From Aureococcus anophagefferens (Eukaryota > Sar > Pelagophyceae > Pelagomonadales > Pelagomonadaceae), in the NCBI RefSeq assembly GCF_000186865.1, contig NW_008705674.1, positions 2,426 to 12,790 of the forward strand: a DNA stretch of 10,365 bases, in the 5' to 3' direction. The notes under the pieces are model-generated. The model was given only the letters and a program-made list of their open reading frames with translations. It had not been told where the DNA came from and did not search any database. Positions 5,021 to 10,365 of the stretch are shown one piece after another. Positions within the stretch are counted from its first letter, which is position 1; the number at the start of each line of letters is the position of its first letter. Position numbers and translations under genes: made by a program.

Positions 5021-6113
5021 TTTTCTTTTTCGGAGCTTTATTGAGTGAAGCCTTTCTCTTTTTGAGCTTATGCAGGCGGGGGGGGGGATGGCCCGGCGCT
5101 TGGTGGGGCCCGGCGTGATGCGGTGGGACGTGCTTGGTTCCCGACGGCGGGACGTGCTTGGGTCCGGCGGGGCAGCTTGAAATCTGGAGCGCGTCCTCGC
5201 CGGCGGCCTTCGGGCCCTTGGCGCCGCGGACGCCCTTGCCGCCGCGGACGCCCTTGCCCTTGCCCTTGCCGGCGTCAAGGGCACGGCGGACGCCCTTGCC
5301 CTTGCCCTTGCCCTTGCCCTTGCCGCCGCCCTTGCCCTTGCCGCCAAAGGCGCCCGCGCCGCCGCCCAGGTGCGGCGGGCCGCCGCCGGCGTGGCCCGGG
5401 CCGTGGTGCTGCTCGGGCTTCGACACGCGCGTGTCCTCCTTGAAGTGGTATTCGTAGCTGTACGAGAACCAGTCGTCGTCGTCGTCGCCGTGCCAGTCGT
5501 CGTCGTGCCAGTCGTCGTCGTGGTAATCCCCGTAGTAGTAGTACTCGCCGTGCCAGTCGTCGTCGTGCTCGTCCCAGCACTCCGCCCACTGCTCCCAGGC
5601 GTACTCGAGGTCCTCCTTGCAGTAGCCGAGGTGGTCGTCGAGGTTGCGGATGCGGCGCTCGGCCATCTCGAGGTCGTGCTCGACGTCCTCGAGGTGCTCC
5701 TCGAGGGCCTTGACCTTCTCGCGGAGCTCCTCGACCTCGCCGGCGTCGCCGCCGAAGCGGCCGCAGAGCGTCTTGGAGAGGTCCGCGATGATGCTGCCGG
5801 CCTCCTCGCAGCTCGGGGGCGGCGGCATGACGCCGACGTCGAGCTCGCCGCAGTTCTTCTTGCACTCCTTGCCGGCCTTGCCCTCGGGGCAGTTGCGCTT
5901 GCATGCATCCTTGCGCTTCTTGGCCTCCTCCTTGCGGCACTTCTTGCCGGCCTTGCCCTCGGGGCAACCCTCGACGAGCTCGCGGCCCTCGAAGGCCTCG
6001 GCGGCGGGGACCGACGCGACGTGCTCGACGGCCGAGTCCGCCTCCGAGGAGACGAAGCCGGACGCGGACGACACGGCGAGAGCGAGAGCGACGATGACGG
6101 CGCGGGGATTCAT
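4902..6113 (-). CDS. Secreted Asp/Trp/Tyr/His-rich and Gly/Lys-rich protein
   Basis: The start MNPRAVIVALALAVSSASGF is a clear signal peptide and fixes ATG 6113. The mature part has a duplicated 12-residue Cys unit (CPEGKAGKKCRK and CPEGKAGKECKK, residues 50-86), further Cys at 88, 102, 117, 165 and 179, a coiled coil (about 126-175), an acidic aromatic block (about 181-222: repeated DDDWH, YYYY and SYSYEY), then a polycationic GK-repeat tail. No known domain is recognised. Opposite charges and Trp/Tyr richness suggest an extracellular matrix, mineral- or metal-binding role. Diatom cingulins combine Trp/Tyr- and Lys-rich parts in a comparable way, but I claim no homology. The ASGF site loosely recalls the plastid-targeting ASAFAP motif, but the following segment is acidic, so secretion is likelier. 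The C-terminus is unsure: as written the frame runs antisense into the release factor, while one base change in the G10 run (5078-5087) would stop it at about 5068. Confidence 0.72.
   Translation of the reverse strand: MNPRAVIVALALAVSSASGFVSSEADSAVEHVASVPAAEAFEGRELVEGCPEGKAGKKCRKEEAKKRKDACKRNCPEGKAGKECKKNCGELDVGVMPPPPSCEEAGSIIADLSKTLCGRFGGDAGEVEELREKVKALEEHLEDVEHDLEMAERRIRNLDDHLGYCKEDLEYAWEQWAECWDEHDDDWHGEYYYYGDYHDDDWHDDDWHGDDDDDWFSYSYEYHFKEDTRVSKPEQHHGPGHAGGGPPHLGGGAGAFGGKGKGGGKGKGKGKGKGVRRALDAGKGKGKGVRGGKGVRGAKGPKAAGEDALQISSCPAGPKHVPPSGTKHVPPHHAGPHQAPGHPPPRLHKLKKRKASLNKAPKKKITRCSPRTRPCARRGPRPRGTRRRRRGGRRGARGPRSWP
5232..5343. repeat. Short-unit repeat encoding the Gly-Lys tail
   Basis: Runs of the 6-mer CCCTTG/CCTTGC, interrupted at about 5271-5291, encode alternating Gly-Lys on the minus strand. 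This is a coding microsatellite likely to vary in length between strains. Confidence 0.75.
5469..5576. repeat. Coding repeat for DDDWH units
   Basis: Four copies of CCAGTCGTCGTCG begin at about 5469, 5493, 5508 and 5553 and encode Asp-Asp-Asp-Trp on the minus strand. Spacing is irregular and the repeat is low-complexity coding sequence, not a CRISPR array. Confidence 0.75.
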
Positions 6114-6580
6114 GCTTGCGATTGCCTGCGCGGGTCGACGGGTGAGACGTCTCCTCGACGGCGCTCGACGGCGCTCGTCGAACGGGTCGCGCGCGCGGAC
6201 GCGTCGTCGATGCACAGGCGCGTCGCCCCGCGCCACGACAGCCTCCCTCTCGGAGTGCGGAGCGATGCAGGCGGCCGGAGGATTGGCACGGCTTCGTCGA
6301 GCGAGTGATTTTGCTCTCCGAGAACGAGGGCGCTTCGGCGAAATTTTGCAGCTTTCGCGGCGCGAGGCGATGCGCGAGGCGCGAGGCGGGCGTGGGCAAT
6401 AATGGCGGACGCCGTCGTGCACGAGTTGCTGATTGCTCGAGTTGAGCTTGCGGTGCGTCCCGGGTTGGCGGCGCGTGTGATCTCTAGAGCTCAAAGTTTT
6501 TTTGACGCCGGCAAATGCTCGGAAAAACGCGAAGCGAGAGTTGAAGGTCAACATCGGCTCCCACACATCCCAAAACGCCG
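6114..6580. other. Gap between two minus-strand genes, no gene seen
   Basis: This 467-bp stretch lies downstream of the FHIT-like stop and upstream of the secreted-protein start, so it holds a 3' untranslated region and a promoter. A short tandem duplication (GACGGCGCTC twice, near 6158-6178) and two T- or A-richer patches (near 6300-6350 and 6490-6530) are visible. A plus-strand open frame starting at 6402 runs antisense into the FHIT-like gene and resembles no protein I know. Confidence 0.45.
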
Positions 6581-7541
6581 TCAACACCCCTTACTCGCCC
6601 CCCGGGGCAAGACGTGGACGTGGACGTGGGGCACGGACTGGCCGGCGCAGGCGCCGTCCTGGGATCCCCGGCGACGTTCGCGCCGGCCGCGCCGTAGTGC
6701 CGGAGCACGAGCGCGTGGACCTCGCGCGCGGTGCGCCAGAGGTCCGCGTGCTCAATGTCGTCGAGGTCCGCGAGCGACCTAAACGACGAAAGGGTCCCAT
6801 CGACATAAAAAAAGGGAGACTCAAAACTCACGGCACGTTCTTCGCCGGAACCACGAGCACGTGGCCCGGCACGAGCGGCTTCAGGTTCACGATGGCGCGC
6901 GTCAGCCCCGACGCGGACACGTAGAAGACCTGGCGCGGGTCCAGGTCGAACCTCCCGAAGCGCACGGCGCCCGCCGGCCGCGGCCCGCTCGCGACGGCGA
7001 CGCCGTTCGCGCCGACGGGCTCCCGGGCCATCGCCAGCGCCGTCGCCGCGTACGCGTCGGCCTCCGCGGCCATGTCGTCGGCCGTGCGCGGCGCGCGGGC
7101 CTCGTCCGGCGGCACGTCGAGGGTCACGGCGGGCGACGCTTCGCCGCCGGGCGTCCAGCCGTCGATCATGCCGTAGACCAAGTCGTTCTCCGGCAGGTCG
7201 CCCCGCGTCCGCGGCACGAGGTGCACGTGGCAGTGCGCCACGGCCTGGCCCGCGGCGGCGCCGTCCTTGATCGCGACGTTGAAGGCGTCGGCGGCCGGCG
7301 CCGCGCGCTGCGCCGCGCGCACGGCCGCGGCGACGTCGTCCGCCTCGGCGGCCGTCAAATCGCCGTAGCGCGCGACGGGCCTTCGCGGCGCGACGACGAC
7401 GTGGCCGGGCAGCAGGGGGTTCAGCGAGCCCAGCGTCACGCTCAGGTCGCTCGACCGCTGCGGCGCGACGCGCAGGCCGCCGAACTCGAAGGCCGAGCTC
7501 GCGAGGCCGCTCATGACTGCGACGACGGCGCGCCGCCGCAT
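6581..7541 (-). CDS. Tandem FHIT-like HIT-domain protein, two HIT domains
   Basis: HIT-family nucleotide hydrolases/transferases such as FHIT cleave dinucleoside polyphosphates through an HxHxH motif. Exon 1 is 7541-6832 and exon 2 is 6778-6581, about 302 residues after one base is restored near 6657-6674. Domain 1 (about 15-170) has NPLLPGHVVVAPRRPV, KDGAAAGQAVAHCHVHLVPR (HxHxH at 103-107) and the FHIT-type tail GDLPENDLVY...ADDMAAEA. Domain 2 (from about 195) has FGRFDLDPRQVFYVSASGL, VNLKPLVPGHVLVVPAKNV and QDGACAGQSVPHVHVHVLPR. Both catalytic triads look intact. Domain 2 lacks the GDxxxND tail; a GTAAGG at 6594-6589 may be a donor for a further exon not found here. An alternative start is Met at 7514. 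It is divergent from the Tex-like gene across 143 bp. FHIT normally has one domain, so the duplication is the unusual point. Confidence 0.82.
6657..6674 (-). other. Reading-frame break in HIT domain 2
   Basis: The frame carrying GAAGANVA changes to the frame carrying QDGACAGQS within about 15 bases. One missing base would join them into the expected HIT sequence. A 50-nt GT-AG splice (GTGCTC...CCCAG) also restores the frame but would delete the conserved segment before QDG, so an indel or assembly error is preferred. Confidence 0.65.
6779..6831 (-). other. Intron of FHIT-like gene (53 nt)
   Basis: Canonical GTGAGT donor, a T-rich centre and a TTTAG acceptor. It splits a proline codon after two bases, and splicing gives AKNVP|SLADLDDIE, as expected for a HIT domain. 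It is not related to the introner elements. Confidence 0.85.
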
Positions 7542-7684
7542 GCGACGCCGCGCGCGCCGGTGCGAGGAGTGTGCGGCGCGCGCGCGAGGCCGCGCGCGAG
7601 GCGTACAGGTGCGCGCGGGCTCGTCCGGCGGCTGGGCGGCGCCGGCGCTCGCACGTGCTCGAGACGCTGTGGCAGATCGAGGCG
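7542..7684. promoter_or_regulatory. Bidirectional promoter gap, FHIT-like / Tex-like
   Basis: A 143-bp gap lies between divergent start codons. It is extremely rich in GCGC steps with no TATA-like sequence. The plus-strand Tex frame is open back to a TGA at 7514-7516 but contains no ATG before 7685. Confidence 0.4.
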
Positions 7685-9953
7685 ATGGAGATGATGGAGC
7701 GCCTGCCGCGGCGCGACATGGGCGTCATCGACCTGACGCGCGACGACGACGCGCCGCCGCCGCAGAAGAAGCGCAAACAGGCGGACGGCGCCGCGCCGCG
7801 CCCGCGGAAGCAGGCGAAGCGCGACGACCGCGGCCCGGACCGGCTCGACGTCGTGCTCCGGGCCCAGGCGCAGCGCCACGGCGTCGCCGAGCGCTGCGTC
7901 CGCGCGGCGAAGCGCCTGCTCGTCGACGAGCAGTGCACCGTGCCCTTCGTCGCGCGGTACCGCGCCGCGGAGACGGGCCATCTGCCGCCCGCGGCGCTGC
8001 GCGCCGTCGAGGCCGCCGTCGCCGGAGCGGCCGCGCTCGAGAAGCGGCGCGCGTTCGTCGTCGGCGCCATCGGTTTGGCCCACGCCGCGGCGCGCGTCGC
8101 GGCGCAGCGCGCGGCGAGCCTCGAGGAGCTCGAGCAAATCTACGCGCCGTTCAAGGGCCAGCGGTGCACGCTCGCGACCAAAGCGCGCGCCGCGTTCGCC
8201 GGGGCCGACGCCGCCGCCGAGGCCGCGCTCGCCGGCGGGCCCCGCGGCGAGGACGCCGTGGCGCGCCTGCGGCGGAGCGACCGGGCCCACGCGCAAATCG
8301 TCCTCGCGGAGCTCGTCGCCAAGGACCCGCGCGCCCGCGACGCCGTCGCGCGCGCGTTCGATCGGGGACGGACCAGTGCGGCGCCGGGGCCCGAGCGGGA
8401 CCGCGCCTTCCGCGACTACGAGGGCCTGGACCGGCCGACGCGCCACGTGAGCCACCACGCCTGGCTCGCGCTGCGGCGCGCGGCCGAGGCCAAGGCGCTC
8501 AAGGTGTCGCTGTCGCCCGACCGCGACGACGCCGCCGCGGCGTTCCGAGCCGTCGCGGCGCGGGACCTCGGCCCCCAGAGCCGCCGGCTCCTGCGCGACG
8601 CCTGCGACGACGCCTGGAAGCGGTTGTTGAAGCCCCGGGGGAAGCGGGAGGCGCTGCGGAGGCGCGTGGACGCGGCCAAGGTCGAGGCCGTCGCGTGCTT
8701 CGCGTCGAACGTGAAGCACCTGCTCCTCGGCGCGCCCCTGCCGTCCCGCGGCGACGCGGAGGCCGTCGTCGTGGCGCTAGACCCCGGCTTCGCCCACGGC
8801 CACAAGGGCGCCGTCGTCCGCGTCCGCGACGGCGCGTGCGTCGGTGGCAAAACCGCCGTCGGACCGCGACGGCGCGTCGGACCCGCGCTGGAAAGCCTGC
8901 GCCGACGCGCTCGAAACCGCCCTGCGCCCCTACAACCACATCGTCGCCGTCGCCGTCGGCGACGGCGCGAACAGCCGCGGCTGCCAGCGCCTCGTCGCGC
9001 GATTGAAACTACCCTACGCCGTCGTCCGCGAGTGCGGCGCGTCGACGTACTCGGCGACGGACCTGGCGGCCGAGGAGCTGCCCGGCGTGCCCCTGGAGCG
9101 GCGCGGCGCCGCGAGCCTCGCGCGGCGGCTGCTGGACCCGCTCTCCGAGTACGTCAAGCTCGACCCGACGACGTTGGGCGTCGGCATGTACCAGAAGGAC
9201 GCGGACGCGAGGGCGCTCCGGTCCGCGCTCGACGCGGCCGTCGAGGACGCCGTCGCCGCCGCGGGCGTCGACGCCGCCGCGGCGTCCGCGGCGCTGCTGG
9301 CGCGCGTCGCGGGGCTCTCGGAGAAGCTCGCGACAAAAATCGTCGCCGCGCGACCCTTCGCGGCGCGCGCGGACCTCAACGACGTGCCGGGCCTCGGGCC
9401 CAAGACGTTCCGCAACGTCGCGGGCTTCCTCCGCGTGGCCAACGCGGCCGAGCCCCTCGACGCGACGCGCGTGCACCCCGAGGCCTACGGCGCCGCGCGG
9501 GCCTTGCTGGCGGCCGCGCGCGTGCCGCCGCCGGCGCTCGCGGCCGTCGCGGCGCGCGGCGGCGGCTTCGACGCGCCGACGGCGGCGCGCATCCGGGCCG
9601 CGGCGGCGGAGGGCGACGCGGACCTCGCGGCGCTCCTCTGCGACGGCTGCCTCGCGGGCGACGCGCGGGCCGCGCTGTCGCCGCCGCCGCCGCTCCGCAC
9701 CGGCGACCCGCTCGCGCTCGGCGACCTCCGCGCGGGCGACCGCTTCCGGAGCGCGCTCGTGAAGAACGTGTCGCCCTTCGGCGCCTTCGTCGACGTCGGC
9801 GTCGGCACGGACGGCCTCGTCCACGCGTCCAAGTTCGGCGACGCGAGCACGCGGCTCGTCGTCGGCGCGGCCGTCGACGTCGTCGTCGAGCGCGTCGACC
9901 GCGACCGCGGGCGCGTCGCCCTGCGGCCGAGCGGCGCGCGGGACGGGGCCTAA
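7685..9953 (+). CDS. Tex/SRBD1-family S1 RNA-binding protein
   Basis: Tex proteins are relatives of the transcription elongation factor Spt6 that bind nucleic acid. SRBD1 is the animal form. The N-terminus (about 23-50) carries two basic clusters, QKKRKQ and RKQAKR, a likely bipartite nuclear signal. Then come the Tex N-domain (CTVPFVARYRAAETG, ALEKRRAFVV, LEELEQIYAPFKGQR), a central helical region (RDYEGLDRP), the YqgF RNase H-like domain (VVALDPGFAHGHKGAVV from about 362; VAVAVGDGANSRG; VRECGASTYSATDLAAEELP; RRLLDPLSEYVKLDP; LGVGMYQKD), the helix-hairpin-helix (VAGLSEKLATKIV, DVPGLGPKTFRNVAGFLRV) and a C-terminal S1 domain (GDRFRSALVKNVSPFGAFVDVGVG). The frame changes near 8844-8895. With one extra base removed the length is 755, and with a 52-nt intron removed it is 738, against about 773 in E. 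coli Tex. The TAA at 9951-9953 lies two bases from the next gene's stop. Confidence 0.9.
8844..8895 (+). other. Candidate 52-nt intron or frame break in the Tex-like gene
   Basis: The YqgF domain begins in one frame and continues in another. A GTGGCA...GGAAAG intron here joins the frames exactly (GTC G|CC TGC GCC). Alternatively, one extra base near 8853-8870 explains it and keeps residues (GKTAVGP, then ASDPRWK) that fit the expected strand-helix spacing. I slightly favour the indel. Confidence 0.5.
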
Positions 9954-9955
9954 GG

Positions 9956-10365
9956 TTAGCTCGCGGCGACGACGAGCCACGCCTCCCGCGCGGCGTCGTC
10001 GCCGTGGCCGTCGAGGGAGCGGACGGCCGCGGAGATGGCCGTTTTCCCCGGCCGCGCGGGCGCGGGGAACGCGAGGACGCGGTCCTCGAGGGGCCGCGCG
10101 GCCGCGACGGCGACCTCGAGGCTCGCGAGGAGCTCGTCCCGCGCGGGGCAGCCCACGAGCAGGCGCCAGCGGCCCGGCCGGAGCCGCAGGCTCAGCGTCG
10201 CCGCCGCGCGCCCCGGCGCCGCGGCCGCGACGGCCAGCGCCTCGAGCGCGGGCGGCGGCCGACGCCCGCGCGGGCCCGGCGGCCCCGCGGCGACGCACTG
10301 CGCGGCCGTGACCGCGAGGTGCGCGTCGGCCCAGGAGCCGCGGCGCGCGGCCGCGCGGCCCTCGT
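9956..10365 (-). CDS. Partial protein of unknown function, C-terminal part
   Basis: The frame is open from the right edge to the TAA at 9958-9956 (about 135 codons seen). The start lies beyond the window. The visible sequence is Ala/Arg-rich, with LSLRLRPGRWRLLVGCPA, ELLASLEVAVAAARPLEDRV and a C-terminal REAWLVVAAS. Alternating hydrophobic residues around RPGRWRLLVG and the following stretches suggest beta strands, perhaps a small beta-sandwich, but I recognise no family. It is convergent with the Tex-like gene, with only two bases between the stop codons. At this GC content a long open frame can occur by chance, so the call rests on the snug 3' boundary and the absence of a competing frame I believe. 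Confidence 0.45.
   Translation of the reverse strand, partial: EGRAAARRGSWADAHLAVTAAQCVAAGPPGPRGRRPPPALEALAVAAAAPGRAAATLSLRLRPGRWRLLVGCPARDELLASLEVAVAAARPLEDRVLAFPAPARPGKTAISAAVRSLDGHGDDAAREAWLVVAAS

Noticed and set aside
5469..5576. Regularly repeated units suggesting a CRISPR-like array
   Set aside because: The units are short, irregularly spaced and in frame as DDDWH codons, and the genome is eukaryotic.
5370..6308. 312-codon plus-strand frame with long Val/Leu runs, resembling a membrane protein
   Set aside because: It is the reverse-strand reading of DDD/GAC repeats in the secreted protein gene. The minus strand has a signal peptide and coherent domains.
6402..6782. Plus-strand frame beginning MADAVVHELL
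   Set aside because: It is partly antisense to FHIT-like exon 2, loses any protein-like pattern after about 40 residues, and has no recognisable motif.
7513..9006. Long plus-strand open frame overlapping the Tex-like gene
   Set aside because: Its translation is Arg/Ala/Pro-rich with no motif. The neighbouring frame carries clear Tex domains.
9009..10298. 429-codon minus-strand open frame opposite the Tex C-terminus
   Set aside because: It is antisense to the YqgF, helix-hairpin-helix and S1 domains and has shadow-type composition (Arg, Ala, Gly).

Overview
This is a GC-rich, gene-dense nuclear segment from a eukaryote, most likely a photosynthetic stramenopile and best matched by a pelagophyte such as Aureococcus anophagefferens. 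The evidence is spliceosomal introns of about 50-60 nt, organelle-type and chromatin-type proteins, no bacterial operon signals, and above all two copies of a short transposon-like intron ('introner') with terminal inverted repeats and 8-bp target duplications. That architecture has been described for Aureococcus and, independently, Micromonas. The species call is an inference.

Layout, left to right: (1) the 5' part of a minus-strand gene for a putatively N-myristoylated coiled-coil protein (1-379); (2) a minus-strand Mpv17/PMP22-family membrane protein (528-1271) split by introner copy 1; (3) about 800 bp with no recognisable gene; (4) a plus-strand histone-H1-like Lys/Ala/Pro protein with four exons (2076-2714) whose three introns look like copies of one another; (5) a minus-strand regulator-like protein with two RVxF-type PP1-docking motifs (2982-3551); (6) a plus-strand organellar class-I peptide release factor (3663-5020), with introner copy 2 directly after the catalytic GGQ; (7) a minus-strand secreted Asp/Trp/Tyr/His- and Gly/Lys-rich protein (to 6113); (8) a minus-strand tandem FHIT-like protein (6581-7541), divergent from (9) a plus-strand Tex/SRBD1-type S1 RNA-binding protein (7685-9953); (10) the C-terminal part of an unrecognised minus-strand protein (9956 to the window end).

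The genes do not form a pathway. The shared theme is how they are built: mobile introns, duplicated exon-intron units, very short introns and almost overlapping 3' ends. The headline observation is the introner pair. Both copies carry their own 3' splice site (CAG), duplicate 8 bp of target, and appear to use a GC rather than GT donor located in the left target duplication.

Three conserved genes (release factor, FHIT-like, Tex) each show one reading-frame break. In Tex a 52-nt GT-AG intron could explain it. In the other two a one-base assembly error is the simplest reading. A 10-G homopolymer makes the C-terminus of the secreted protein uncertain.
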